Shown here piece by piece: positions 21,564 to 30,765 of a stretch of 64,000 nucleotides of DNA; the stretch's first letter is position 1, and every line of letters begins with the position of its first letter. This DNA comes from Nocardia rhamnosiphila NBRC 108938 (GTDB lineage Bacteria > Actinomycetota > Actinomycetes > Mycobacteriales > Mycobacteriaceae): NCBI RefSeq assembly GCF_000720425.1, contig NZ_JOAJ01000008.1, positions 62,001 through 126,000 of the forward strand, written 5' to 3'. The position numbers and the translations under genes were made by a program. The notes under the pieces were generated by a model that did not search any database, had not been told where the DNA came from, and saw nothing but the letters and a program-made list of their open reading frames with translations.

Positions 21564-22997
21564 ATGACCACTATCGCTCCGGCCCGCCATCAGGAAACTG
21601 CGACCGATCCGCGTGATCCCCTCGGGCGGCTCCAGCGCTTTTTCGACCCCGGCACGGTGCTGCCGCTGCATGCGCGCGACAAATCGGGTGTGCTCGCGGC
21701 CGTCGGTGAGGTCGACGGCGTCCGCACCGTCGCCTACTGCTCCGATGCCACCGTGATGGGCGGCGCCATGGGAGTGGAGGGCTGCAGGCATATCGTCGAC
21801 GCGATCGACACCGCCATCGACTCCGGCGCGCCGGTGGTCGGTCTGTGGCATTCCGGTGGTGCCCGGCTCGCCGAAGGCGTCGAGGCCCTGCACGCGGTCG
21901 GCCTGGTGTTCGAGGCCATGGTCCGCGCCTCGGGCCGGGTTCCCCAGATCTCGGTGGTACTCGGTTTCGCGGCCGGCGGCGCCGCCTACGGTCCCGCACT
22001 CACCGATATCGTGATCATGGCCCCCGAAGGTCGCGTTTTCGTCACCGGCCCCGATGTGGTGCGCAGCGTCACCGGTGAACAGGTCGATATGGCCACCCTC
22101 GGCGGCCCGGAAACCCACGGCAAGAAATCCGGCGTCACCCATATCGTGGCCGACGACGAAGCCGATGCGGTGCACCGCGCCCGCCGCCTCGTCTCGATGT
22201 TCGCCGAACAAGGCGAATTCGACCTCGTCGCCGCCGAGCACGGCAATGTCGATCTGCGGGCCATGCTGCCGGCCTCGGCCAAACGCGCCTACGACGTCAA
22301 ACCGCTGGTGCACGAACTGCTCGACAATGTCGACGGCGAATCCAGCTTCGAAGAGCTCCAGGGCGGCTACGCCCGCTCCATGGTGACCGGCCTCGGCCGC
22401 CTGGCCGGACGCGCCGTCGGTGTCCTCGCCAACAACCCGCTGCGACTGGGCGGCTGCCTGGACTCCAAGAGCGCCGAGAAAGCCGCCCGGTTCGTCCGCC
22501 TCTGCGACGCCTTCGGTATCCCGCTGGTCGTCATCACCGACGTCCCCGGCTACCTGCCCGGCGTCGGCCAGGAATGGGACGGCGTGGTCCGCCGCGGCGC
22601 CAAACTGCTGCACGCATTCGCCGAAGCCCGGGTCCCGCGGGTCACGCTGGTCACCCGCAAAATCTACGGCGGCGCCTACATCGCCATGAACGCCCGCTCC
22701 CTGGGCGCCACCGCGGTCTATGCCTGGCCGGGGTCGGAGGTCGCGGTGATGGGCGCGAAGGCGGCCGTCGGCATCCTGCACAAGAAAGCCCTGGCCGCCG
22801 CGCCGGAAGAAGAACGCGAAGCACTGCACGAACGACTCACCGCCGAACACGAAGCCATCGCCGGCGGGGTGGAACGGGCCGTGTCGATCGGGGTGGTCGA
22901 CGAGGTCATCGACCCGGCGCATACGCGCAGCAAGATCGCGGCCGCGCTGGCGGCGACGCCGTGCCGGGCCAGCCACCACAAGAACATCCCGCTGTAA
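21564..22997 (+). CDS. accD6: Acetyl/propionyl-CoA carboxylase beta subunit AccD6
   Basis: This 477-residue carboxyltransferase subunit has two crotonase-like halves. The first contains GLWHSGGARLAEG and GFAAGGAAYGPAL, the second ITDVPGYLPGVGQEW and KIYGGAYIAMN. With a biotinylated AccA subunit it makes malonyl-CoA for FabD. The ATG at 21564 is preceded by GAGGAGAG. The hairpin before it and its own ribosome binding site suggest that it can be expressed separately from kasA. Synteny with the mycobacterial FAS-II operon supports the AccD6 name. Confidence 0.9.
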   Translation: MTTIAPARHQETATDPRDPLGRLQRFFDPGTVLPLHARDKSGVLAAVGEVDGVRTVAYCSDATVMGGAMGVEGCRHIVDAIDTAIDSGAPVVGLWHSGGARLAEGVEALHAVGLVFEAMVRASGRVPQISVVLGFAAGGAAYGPALTDIVIMAPEGRVFVTGPDVVRSVTGEQVDMATLGGPETHGKKSGVTHIVADDEADAVHRARRLVSMFAEQGEFDLVAAEHGNVDLRAMLPASAKRAYDVKPLVHELLDNVDGESSFEELQGGYARSMVTGLGRLAGRAVGVLANNPLRLGGCLDSKSAEKAARFVRLCDAFGIPLVVITDVPGYLPGVGQEWDGVVRRGAKLLHAFAEARVPRVTLVTRKIYGGAYIAMNARSLGATAVYAWPGSEVAVMGAKAAVGILHKKALAAAPEEEREALHERLTAEHEAIAGGVERAVSIGVVDEVIDPAHTRSKIAAALAATPCRASHHKNIPL

Positions 22998-23002
22998 TGT
23001 CG

Positions 23003-23021
23003 GCGCCGACTTCGTCGGCGC
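23003..23021. terminator. Hairpin after accD6
   Basis: GCGCCGAC and GTCGGCGC pair perfectly around a TTC loop, five bases after the accD6 stop codon. A G-rich run follows rather than a T-run. It is probably the operon terminator. Confidence 0.65.
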
Positions 23022-23046
23022 GGGGGGTTGCCGTCGAGATAAGACG

Positions 23047-23395
23047 CCGGGTCGGTATGAGGATTCACTCGGGAGGCGGTCCAGCTCTATGATCGCAGGT
23101 TGCCGGCCTGTCGATCGCACGTGGTTGCTCGGTCGTAACAGGTTTTTCTGCTTATGAAGGTGGAGTTGCGGGCTGGTTCGTGAAGGTGCTGTGTTTTTGG
23201 CGCCGCCTGCGGCGTCGCGGGGTTGAGGCCCCCTTGGTCTCGCCGTTTCGGCCTCGAGACTCGCGCCTTCGGCGCATGCACTTCGAGGCCGAAACGGCGA
23301 GACGGGCCTCAACCCTTTGAGGTGTCTCGCAGAACTCGACGCATGGGGTTGCGTCGGGGTTCGACGGCCGGGTCGATATGTGGACCTACTCGGGG
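23047..23395. repeat. Structured intergenic region with long nested hairpin and flanking direct repeats
   Basis: The gene-free stretch 22998-23487 contains a large inverted repeat at 23220-23315. A perfect 21-bp stem (23237-23257 with 23283-23303) is extended by a 12-bp stem (23220-23231 with 23304-23315) across a 5-base bulge. The loop carries a further hairpin, GCGCC-TTC-GGCGC (23263-23275). Imperfect direct repeats of 28 bases, 22 identical, lie on both sides at 23047-23074 and 23368-23395. This could be a small non-autonomous element or a structured RNA. No coding frame here is credible. Confidence 0.7.
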
Positions 23396-23487
23396 GTGGG
23401 TGAGGTCTGCGCGGGAAGCCTCCGCCCACAGGGGACACTTCCTCCGAAAGGGTCTGGCCGGGGGGTTCGGTCGACGACAATGCGCAG

Positions 23488-25335
23488 ATGGGACGCGATG
23501 GAGCGGGGGCTCGCGAGCGCAAACGTCATGGTCGGCATTACACGCCCGCGACGCTTGCGGGGTTCCTGGCCGGCCGGGTGGCCGCGCGGATCGGCTCGGC
23601 CGGGCCGGTGCGGGTGCTGGATCCGGCCTGTGGATCCGGGGAGCTGTTGTTCGCAATCCGGGACGCGTTGGCCGGACGGCTGCCGGGGGCGCCGGTGGAG
23701 CTGGTGGGGTACGACCTGGATCCGGCGGGTTTGGCCCTGGCGCGGCTGCGGGCGGCGGGGTCGGGGGTGGAGGCCGAATGGCGGCAATCCGATTTCCTGG
23801 CCGACTGCGCGGGGCTGCCGGCCGAATCGTTCGACGCGGTGATCGCCAATCCGCCGTATGTCCGGACTCAGCAGTTGGGTGGGGCGGCGGCGCAGGCCCT
23901 CCGGGGGCAGTTCGGATTGCGGGGGCGTATCGATTTGACGCATCCGTTCGTCGCGGCGCTGCCGCGGCTGATGGCTCCGGGCGGGGTGCTGGGTCTGTTG
24001 TGCGCGAACCGGTTCCTGACCACGAAGGCGGGAGCGAATCTGCGGGCCCTGCTGCTGGCGGATCTGACGCCGGTGGAGCTGTACGACCTGGGCGATACCA
24101 AGCTGTTCGAGGCGGCGGTACTGCCGGCTGTGACGATCGCCGTGCGCGGCGCGGCGCGAGGGGAGTGCCGGTACGTCTCGGTCTACGAGGAGGAGGCCGG
24201 GAATGCGCCGGACCCGGAACCCGCGGACCCGGCAACCTCGGGCCCGGCGACTTCGGGCCCGGCGACTTCGGGGTCGCTCGGGCGCGGTCCTGCCCGTCCG
24301 GCTCCGCAGCGGCGGGGAGCGGGCCCGAGCCCGGCCGGCCGCGCGGTGGGTGCTCGGGACGTAAGGCATGCCCGCGGATCGGACTCCGGTGCGGGGACCG
24401 CGCACGAAGAGCGGGAACTGTTCGCGGCCCTGAGCGGAACCACCGACGCGATGGTGTGGCGGCAGGGCCGCCGGTTCGCGGTGACGGTGGGGGAGCTGGC
24501 CACCGAGTCCGGTGCGGCGGCGGCGTCGGTGGGGTGGCGGATGTCGCGGGTGGGGCACGACGACTGGTTGCGCGGGGTCACCGAGCGGATGTGGCGCACC
24601 TTCGGGGACCTGGGACGTATCCGGGTGGGGATCAAGACCAATGCGGACAAGGTTTTCATCGCGGCGCACTGGGGTGATCCGGCGGCCGAACCGGAGCTGC
24701 TGCGCGACCTCATCACCCATCACGATCTGCGGCCGTGGCGGATCGATCGGATCCGCCGGACCCGGGTGCTGTATCCGTACGACCTCACGCGGACACGCCG
24801 GGTGCCGGTGGACCTGGCGCGGTATCCGCGGACCGCGGCCTATCTGGAGCAGCACCGGGAGGTCTTGGCGGCGCGAGGTTATCTCACCGGGGCGGGCCGT
24901 GAATGGTTCGAACACTGGGTGCCGCAGCGGCCGCATCTGTGGCGGACTCCCAAGGTGGTGTTCCCGGATATCAGCGACCGGGCCCGTTTCGCGCTGGACC
25001 GATCCGGCGCGGTGGTCAACGGTGACTGCTACTGGATTTCGCTGGCAGACCTGGGCGGCGACGCCGGCGCCGAGAATATGGCCTGCCTGATGATGGGTGT
25101 CGCGAACTCGTCGCTGGGACTGCGCTATTACGACGCGGTCTGCGGTAACCGGCTCTATTCGGGACGGCGGCGCTGGATCACCCAGTACGTGTCCCGGTTG
25201 CCGCTCCCGGATCCGGGGACCCCGGCCGCGCTCGCGATCGTGCGCCGGGTGCGGGAACTGGCCGCGGAACCGGAGTCCGGCGTGGCGGGGCAGGCGGAAT
25301 TGGACGAGCTGGTGAACCGGGCGTTCGCGTGGTGA
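23488..25335 (+). CDS. Orphan N6-adenine DNA methyltransferase, TaqI/Eco57I type
   Basis: This 615-residue protein has AdoMet-binding motif I as DPACGSG (45-51) and the catalytic motif IV as NPPY (121-124). The C-terminal half contains elements of a TaqI-like target-recognition domain (KTNADKVFIA, then CYWISL and ITQYVSRLPLP). A low-complexity Pro/Ala/Gly linker (about 230-310) with an ATSG repeat is inserted between the domains. No nuclease domain and no restriction gene is adjacent, so it is an orphan methyltransferase or the remnant of a modification system. It directly follows the repeat region and is convergent with a TetR gene. Confidence 0.85.
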   Translation: MGRDGAGARERKRHGRHYTPATLAGFLAGRVAARIGSAGPVRVLDPACGSGELLFAIRDALAGRLPGAPVELVGYDLDPAGLALARLRAAGSGVEAEWRQSDFLADCAGLPAESFDAVIANPPYVRTQQLGGAAAQALRGQFGLRGRIDLTHPFVAALPRLMAPGGVLGLLCANRFLTTKAGANLRALLLADLTPVELYDLGDTKLFEAAVLPAVTIAVRGAARGECRYVSVYEEEAGNAPDPEPADPATSGPATSGPATSGSLGRGPARPAPQRRGAGPSPAGRAVGARDVRHARGSDSGAGTAHEERELFAALSGTTDAMVWRQGRRFAVTVGELATESGAAAASVGWRMSRVGHDDWLRGVTERMWRTFGDLGRIRVGIKTNADKVFIAAHWGDPAAEPELLRDLITHHDLRPWRIDRIRRTRVLYPYDLTRTRRVPVDLARYPRTAAYLEQHREVLAARGYLTGAGREWFEHWVPQRPHLWRTPKVVFPDISDRARFALDRSGAVVNGDCYWISLADLGGDAGAENMACLMMGVANSSLGLRYYDAVCGNRLYSGRRRWITQYVSRLPLPDPGTPAALAIVRRVRELAAEPESGVAGQAELDELVNRAFAW

Positions 25336-25341
25336 CCCGGA

Positions 25342-25959
25342 TCAGCTCGGGCTGTGCCAGGCGACCATGGGCAGCAGGGTGCGGCGGGCGAATTCGCGGC
25401 CGGCGGCCTCGTCCTGGATGGGGATCAGACCATCGGGTGTGAGTGCCAGCGACAGCGCCAGGCGAGCCATGATTTCGGCGACCAGGTCCGGGTCGAAATC
25501 GTTGCCGCTGTCGTGCAGTTCCCGCAGTTTCGCGGCCAGATAGGTGCGGCCGACAGCCAGGATCGGGCCGGCTTCGGTGGTGAGCCGGGGCAGTACGAGA
25601 TCGGGTTCGGTGCGCAGTAGCCGGATCAGCAGCGGGTTGCCGGCGATAGCGGAGATGAAGGCGACGAAGATCTCCACGAGCTGATCCTCGGAGCCGGCCA
25701 CCGTGCGCACCCGGTTGTCGATCTTGGTGACGAAACGCTGCGCCTCCCGGACGGTGACCGCTTCGACCAGGTCGTTCTTGGATTCGAAGCGGCGGTAGAG
25801 GGTGGCGGGACTGATACCGGCGCGGCGGGCGATCTCGCCCATGCTGGTGCGTTTGATGCCGAAATCCAGGAACGCCGAGAGCGCGCTGTCGAGCACTTTC
25901 CCGCTGTCGGCGGGTGGCTCGGCCAGGATGCGTTGCAGAATCGGCGGTACGGGCGACAT
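25342..25959 (-). CDS. TetR-family transcriptional regulator
   Basis: This 205-residue protein has a TetR helix-turn-helix at about residues 35-65 (TSMGEIARRAGISPATLYRRFESKNDLV), preceded by an ALSAFLDFGI helix. The rest is the helical ligand domain. The ATG at 25959 has GAGG five bases upstream; an alternative GTG lies three codons earlier. No efflux or enzyme gene is adjacent in the same direction apart from a 61-residue ORF, so its target is unknown. Confidence 0.88.
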   Translation of the reverse strand: MSPVPPILQRILAEPPADSGKVLDSALSAFLDFGIKRTSMGEIARRAGISPATLYRRFESKNDLVEAVTVREAQRFVTKIDNRVRTVAGSEDQLVEIFVAFISAIAGNPLLIRLLRTEPDLVLPRLTTEAGPILAVGRTYLAAKLRELHDSGNDFDPDLVAEIMARLALSLALTPDGLIPIQDEAAGREFARRTLLPMVAWHSPS

Positions 25960-26024
25960 GGTCCTCACACCTTATCCGACACCGGATGCAGCGGGTGACC
26001 TGCGCGTTGTTTTCGTGCCGGGTA

Positions 26025-26210
26025 TCACTCCCGCGGCAGATCGAGTTCGGCCATCTCGTGTTCGATCGCGTTGGCCGCGAAATCGACTCCTCTGGAACGC
26101 AGTTCATGGACTCTGCGCCGCAGCGCCTCGATACCTCCTGGTTGCGCGGCGATATCCGCCACGCTCACCCGCCCGGCCGACCGGCGCGTCTCGGACTGCT
26201 CGCACGCCAC
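26025..26210 (-). CDS. Small hypothetical protein, 61 aa
   Basis: The protein has 61 residues, is helical and charged, with a core reading GGIEALRRRVHELRSRGVDF and an acidic end. The start is GTG at 26210, and a full AGGAGG lies about 8 bases upstream, which strongly favours translation. It lies 65 bases upstream of the TetR start, in the same direction, and could be cotranscribed with it. I recognise no family. Confidence 0.55.
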   Translation of the reverse strand: MACEQSETRRSAGRVSVADIAAQPGGIEALRRRVHELRSRGVDFAANAIEHEMAELDLPRE

Positions 26211-26385
26211 CCGTCATACCTCCTGCCGGGCACGTCGCCGTGCCCACCTGGACGGGTCGCCCGAAACGCCGACACCTTGCAGGACAGCGGGTTTCGGGTC
26301 AACCCGTCTCCCCGGATACGTTGTTCCATGGTAACAGTCACCTACTGGACGCTTGTCCAATAACGTGTCCGGGTGGCGGCCGCGC

Positions 26386-26901
26386 TCAGATCTCTTTCGC
26401 CGACCGGTGCTCGGACATATGGTGCAGATACACCATGGCATTGAGCTCCACCCCGCGCTGCTGCTCCGCGGTGAGTTCACGGCGGACCTTGCCGGGCACA
26501 CCGGCCACCAGCGAACCCGGCGGAATCTGCGCGCCCTCGGGGATCAGCGCATTGGCCGCGATCAGGCTGCCCCGGCCGATCACCGCGCCGTTCAACACGG
26601 TCGCGCCCATCCCGATCAGACAGTCGTCCTCGACCGTGCATCCGTGCAGGATCGCGTTGTGCCCGACCGAGACCCCGGCGCCCACGGTCGCCGGGAAGCC
26701 CGGGTCGGCGTGCAGTACGCAGCCGTCCTGGATATTGCTGCGTTCCCCGACGGTGATCAGTTCGGTGTCACCGCGGAGGACGGCGTTGTACCAAATGCTG
26801 ACCTGGGCCCCGAGCTTCACCCGGCCGATCACATTCGCAGTGGGGGCGATCCACGCGGTCTCATCTATCTCGGGCCGGTGGCCACTGACTTCGATCCTCA
26901 T
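26386..26901 (-). CDS. Gamma-carbonic-anhydrase-like hexapeptide-repeat protein
   Basis: This 171-residue protein folds as a left-handed beta-helix, shown by hexapeptide repeats such as NVIGRVKLGAQVSIW, then VSVGHNAILHGC and CLIGMGATVLNGAVIG. The histidines in VLHAD and GHNAILHGC match the zinc ligands of the YrdA/PaaY group of gamma-carbonic anhydrases. Catalysis is therefore possible but not certain. It forms trimers in known relatives. It is encoded alone, downstream of a sigma factor gene in the same direction. Confidence 0.88.
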   Translation of the reverse strand: MRIEVSGHRPEIDETAWIAPTANVIGRVKLGAQVSIWYNAVLRGDTELITVGERSNIQDGCVLHADPGFPATVGAGVSVGHNAILHGCTVEDDCLIGMGATVLNGAVIGRGSLIAANALIPEGAQIPPGSLVAGVPGKVRRELTAEQQRGVELNAMVYLHHMSEHRSAKEI

Positions 26902-26973
26902 ATACGCAACCTAACCCGCCCGTTCCGGCGACCGGCGAGGCGGTGGAGACCGTGTGGCGCCGGCGGCGCGGCC

Positions 26974-27906
26974 TCAGTTCTCCCCGGAGTCACGCAGAAT
27001 CCATTCGGGCCCGGCATCGGCGGGCAGGTCACGCAACTTGTCCGGATTGCGGACGACATGGATGGCGGTGATCCGGCCGTCGTCGACGGTGAAGGAGAAC
27101 ACCCCGTGGTGCTGACCGTCGAACACCAGCAGCCCGGGCATACCGTTGACCTCGATGGCCCGGCCCCAGCCGCCCGCCGCGGCCGGGACGTTGTACCAGC
27201 CGAGCAGCATCTTGGCGATGATCTCGGCACCCGCGACCGGTTTACGAATGGCAGGTACCTTGCCGCCACCGTCGGCGGTGAGGGTCACCCGGTCGTCGAG
27301 CACGCCGAGCAGCGCGCTCATATCGCCGGACCGCCAGGCCACCGCGAAGGCCGAGACCACCTTCTCCTGTTCGTCCGGGGATGCCGGGAAGCGCGGAGTC
27401 CCGTCCTCGACCCGTTTGCGGGCGCGTGAGGCGAGCTGCCGGACCGCCGCGGGGGTGCGACCCACCACCTCGGCGACCTCCGGGCCCGACATCCCGAACA
27501 CGTCCTGCAGGACGAACGCGGTGCGTTCGGCCGGGGAAAGCGATTCCAGGACCACCAGCAGCGCCATGGTGACCCGCTCGTCCTGAGAGATCCGATCCGC
27601 GGGATCCTCCCAGTCGGTCACGGTGGGTTCGGGTAGCCACTCACCCACGTACTGTTCGCGCCGCATCCGCGCCGACCCGAGCTGATCGAGGGCCAGGCGG
27701 CCGGTGACCGTGGTCAGCCACGCCTGCAGATTGTCGATGGGCGCGCCGCCGGCCTCCTGCTGCCGCTGCAGTCGCAGCCACGCCTCCTGCACCACATCGT
27801 CGGCGTCGCTGAGACTGCCGAGGGTGCTGTAGGCGAGGCGGCGCAGGTACGGGCGCAGTTCTTCGAAACGCCGGGCCAGCTCGGCGGGTTCTTCTCGGTC
27901 GGTCAC
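26974..27906 (-). CDS. ECF sigma factor of the SigJ type
   Basis: This 310-residue RNA polymerase sigma factor has region 2 (YLRRLAYSTLGSLSDADDVVQEAWLR, residues about 17-42) and region 4 (AFVLQDVFGMSGPEVAEVVGRTPAAVRQLASRARKR). A SnoaL-like C-terminal domain (about 190-310) takes the place of an anti-sigma factor, as in SigJ and other ECF41-like factors, and can modulate activity. The GTG at 27906 fits the start of similarity. In M. tuberculosis SigJ responds to peroxide. The start faces cobD divergently. Confidence 0.88.
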   Translation of the reverse strand: MTDREEPAELARRFEELRPYLRRLAYSTLGSLSDADDVVQEAWLRLQRQQEAGGAPIDNLQAWLTTVTGRLALDQLGSARMRREQYVGEWLPEPTVTDWEDPADRISQDERVTMALLVVLESLSPAERTAFVLQDVFGMSGPEVAEVVGRTPAAVRQLASRARKRVEDGTPRFPASPDEQEKVVSAFAVAWRSGDMSALLGVLDDRVTLTADGGGKVPAIRKPVAGAEIIAKMLLGWYNVPAAAGGWGRAIEVNGMPGLLVFDGQHHGVFSFTVDDGRITAIHVVRNPDKLRDLPADAGPEWILRDSGEN

Positions 27907-28137
27907 TGCGGTTCCCCGTTCGGTCGATGCCCGGCGGGCGGGCAATGGTCTCGCCGAGTCGACGACGGGCGCGCCCGAGCTGTGACATCGGTGCGGCCCG
28001 GTCGCCGACGGTGGTGTGGTGACGACCGTATCCGGCCGCACCGGCTGCTCTGCCGGTGCGGCCGTACCGTTCGTGGGAATGCGGGCCCCGGTCGTCCCCG
28101 GCACGGGCGGCCGGCCGGTGCTGGATACGCTCACCCG

Positions 28138-29103
28138 GTGCGCAGAGGTGTTTCGACCGCGGCGGGTCTGCTGATCGGGTTCGCCATCGATCGGGCGGTC
28201 GGGGACCCGCGGCGCGGGCATCCGGTGGCGGGGTTCGGGATGGTGGCCGCGTCGGTGGAGACGGTGACCTATGCCGACCATCGCCGGGCGGGGGTGGTGC
28301 ACGAACTGCTGCTGGTGGGGTCGGTGGTGGGTCTGGGCGCGGCGTTGCGCCGGGGCGGCGCCGTACCGGTGGCGGCGGCGACCTGGACGGTGCTCGGGGG
28401 CCGCAGCCTGGCCCGGACCGGACAGCTGATGGCCGACCGGCTCGACGCCGGAGATCTCGCCGCCGCCCGCGAACTGCTGCCCGCTCTGTGCGGACGCGAT
28501 CCGGCGGCGCTGGACGCGGCCGGGCTGGCCCGGGCGGCCCTGGAATCGATCGCCGAGAACACCTCCGACGCCGCGGTCGCGCCGCTGCTGTGGGGCGCGG
28601 TGGCCGGTGTTCCCGGACTACTGGGGTATCGGGCCGTGAACACCCTCGATGCCATGATCGGCTATCGCAACCCGCGCTACCGGCGGTTCGGGTGGGCGGC
28701 CGCCCGCGTGGACGATCTGGCGAACCTGCTGCCCGCCCGGGCGACCGGGCTGCTCACCGCGCTGGTGGCGCCGCTGGTCGGCGGCCGGCCCGGCACGGTC
28801 CTCCGGACCTGGCGACGGGATGCCGGAAAGCATCCGAGCCCGAATGCCGGGGTGGTGGAAGCGGCGGCGGCGGGGGCGCTCGGGGTGCGCCTCGGTGGGC
28901 GGACCGAATACCCGCACGGGGTCGAGCAGCGGCCGGAGCTGGGTGCGGGGCCGGCGCCCACGGTCGGCGATCTGCGGCGCGCGGTGCGGTTGTCCGAGCT
29001 GGTGCAGTACGCGGCGGTGGTATCGGCGGCGGCGGTCGCGGTGGCGAGCGCGGGACTACGGGAGTGGAGGCGCGCTCGTCGCACCCGGGCTCTGGCCGGG
29101 TAG
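28138..29103 (+). CDS. cobD: Adenosylcobinamide-phosphate synthase CobD/CbiB
   Basis: This 321-residue membrane enzyme attaches the aminopropanol linker to adenosylcobyric acid in cobalamin synthesis. Family motifs include the N-terminal GDPRRGHPVAGFG, the IAENTSDAAVAPLLWGA segment, NTLDAMIGYRNPRY and WRRDAGKHPSPNAGVVEAAAAGALG. Several hydrophobic helices are present. The GTG at 28138 is chosen because similarity begins there. The phosphate-bearing linker substrate is made by CobC-type decarboxylases, and such a gene lies 2.6 kb away. Confidence 0.93.
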   Translation: MRRGVSTAAGLLIGFAIDRAVGDPRRGHPVAGFGMVAASVETVTYADHRRAGVVHELLLVGSVVGLGAALRRGGAVPVAAATWTVLGGRSLARTGQLMADRLDAGDLAAARELLPALCGRDPAALDAAGLARAALESIAENTSDAAVAPLLWGAVAGVPGLLGYRAVNTLDAMIGYRNPRYRRFGWAAARVDDLANLLPARATGLLTALVAPLVGGRPGTVLRTWRRDAGKHPSPNAGVVEAAAAGALGVRLGGRTEYPHGVEQRPELGAGPAPTVGDLRRAVRLSELVQYAAVVSAAAVAVASAGLREWRRARRTRALAG

Positions 29104-29349
29104 TTCGCACGTTCGACCAGCGGGTGCGAGTCGCCGCGAGCGGGTCGAGGCGCGGGGGTTCCGGGAGCGGACTCCGGTCGCGGGGCAGCACCGCACACCC
29201 GCGCCGCCGAAAGCCGGATGGGTGGGGGTGTGGGTTCTGCTCACACCGTCGATCAGGACGCATCGCGGCGCGGACCCGGCACGGCCTCGGCGAGTCGTCG
29301 TGCACTCGGCTGCGGCCGATATATGCAGGTAGCCGCTGCGCCGCGACAT

Positions 29350-30216
29350 TCAGGGGCGGGTGCGGCCGTACCGGTCGGCCAGTCGGGCCTCGGTGGTGGC
29401 CGGTTCGGGGTCCGGGCTCCGCGGCTCGCCGGGATCGGGTGCGGTCTTCGCCGCGGGTCGCTGCTTACGACGTTCGCGGATCTCGGCCCAGGCGAAATAA
29501 CCCAGACCCAGCGGCGCCATGATGCCGAACGCCAGCCACTGCAACCCGTAGGAGAGGTAGGGCCCGGCGTCGAGCTGGGGCAGCGGTACCGGGGTGAACG
29601 CGCCCGGCTGGTCCTGCGACAGCTGTAGGTAGGAGCCGCGCTCACCGACCGGGAGCGGGGTCAGCGGGAGCCCCAGGACCGTGGTCTCCTGCGGGACGTC
29701 GATGGAATAGACGTGCGGGACGCCGTCCTGGACGGCGGGTGCGCGCTGCGGGTCGACGTTCTCCGAGACCCGGATCCGGCCCTCGACACGCTGCACGCCG
29801 GACGGTGGGGGGTCGATCGGCGGTGGCTGCGAGCCGTCGACCGCCGCCACCAGACCGCGGTCCACGAGCAGGGTGCGGCCGTCGGTGAGGGTGAACGCGG
29901 ACAGCACACCGAAACCGGGTGCGCCGTCGAGATGCCGCAGGCGGACCAGCACGGTCGAATCGGGTACGTAGGTGCCCTCGGCGAAGACCTTCCGCCATTC
30001 CGTGGCCGCGTCCGCGGCCGTGCCGTCGAGAATCTCGGTGACCGCCACCGGATCGGCGTGCACCGAATCGGCGATCAGCTGGTTGCGCTCGGAGGTGGAC
30101 TCGTTCTTGCCGAGCTGCCAGGGGGCCAGCACGGTGAAACACAGATACGCGAACGCGACCACCACCGCGGCCAGGATCAGCCAGCCGGGACGCAGCAGGA
30201 AGGCGAGGCGGCGCAT
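29350..30216 (-). CDS. SURF1 family protein
   Basis: This 288-residue protein has an N-terminal membrane helix (LILAAVVVAFAYLCFTVLAPWQLGKN), a large extracytoplasmic domain, and a second helix near residue 225 followed by a charged tail. The PWQLGKN motif after helix 1 and the LLVDRGLV strand are typical of SURF1, an assembly factor for cytochrome c oxidase. The ATG at 30216 shares one base with the ptpA stop (TGATG), so the two are translationally coupled. The arrangement matches Rv2234-Rv2235. Confidence 0.9.
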   Translation of the reverse strand: MRRLAFLLRPGWLILAAVVVAFAYLCFTVLAPWQLGKNESTSERNQLIADSVHADPVAVTEILDGTAADAATEWRKVFAEGTYVPDSTVLVRLRHLDGAPGFGVLSAFTLTDGRTLLVDRGLVAAVDGSQPPPIDPPPSGVQRVEGRIRVSENVDPQRAPAVQDGVPHVYSIDVPQETTVLGLPLTPLPVGERGSYLQLSQDQPGAFTPVPLPQLDAGPYLSYGLQWLAFGIMAPLGLGYFAWAEIRERRKQRPAAKTAPDPGEPRSPDPEPATTEARLADRYGRTRP

Positions 30217-30722
30217 CAGGCCGCACCGCCGGTCACCGGCGCTCTGGCGGCGAGCGCGGCGTGGACCCATGCCAGCAGGCCCGGGACCGCGGCCTCGATC
30301 TGCTCGCGGACGAGCTCGAATCCGGCGGTGTCGCCGTAGTACGGATCCGGTACGTCGGCGCCGTCGGCGTGCGGATCGAAACTGCGCAGCAGGCGGCGGC
30401 GTTCGAGCGGGATCCCCCGGACGGCCAGGTTGCGGTCGTGTTCGGTGGTCATGGCGACGACGAGGTCGGCGTCGGCGTGGTCGGCACCGAACCCGGCGGC
30501 CCGGTGCCCGGTGGGGTAGCCGTGGCGGTGCAGGGTCGCGGTGGTGCGCGGGTCGGCGTCGGCCCCGGTGTGCCAGTCGTGGGTACCCGCACTGCTGACC
30601 CGTACCCGGTCGCCGAGCCCGGCCCGGGACAGATGCGCCAGCAGAATCTTCTCCGCCATCGGCGATCGGCAGATGTTGCCGGTACAGACGAACGATATGT
30701 GCAGCTCACCCACGACAGCCAT
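30216..30722 (-). CDS. ptpA: Low-molecular-weight protein tyrosine phosphatase PtpA
   Basis: This 168-residue phosphatase has the N-terminal P-loop CTGNICRS with nucleophile Cys13 and Arg19. The general-acid motif VPDPYYGD lies near residues 128-135. In mycobacteria PtpA is secreted and acts on host proteins; no signal peptide is seen here either. The ATG at 30722 is chosen, with a GTG four codons later as an alternative. It overlaps the SURF1 start and is divergent from cobC across 43 bases. Confidence 0.93.
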   Translation of the reverse strand: MAVVGELHISFVCTGNICRSPMAEKILLAHLSRAGLGDRVRVSSAGTHDWHTGADADPRTTATLHRHGYPTGHRAAGFGADHADADLVVAMTTEHDRNLAVRGIPLERRRLLRSFDPHADGADVPDPYYGDTAGFELVREQIEAAVPGLLAWVHAALAARAPVTGGAA

Positions 30723-30765
30723 TCTGGCGGGTCGACTCGCCCGCGCGCCACGTAGGGTGCGTCTC

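Noticed and set aside
24221..24278. Short direct repeats in the methyltransferase gene
   Set aside because: The repeated GGCGACTTCGGGCCC-like units are in frame and encode the ATSG linker. They are not a CRISPR array or an independent element.
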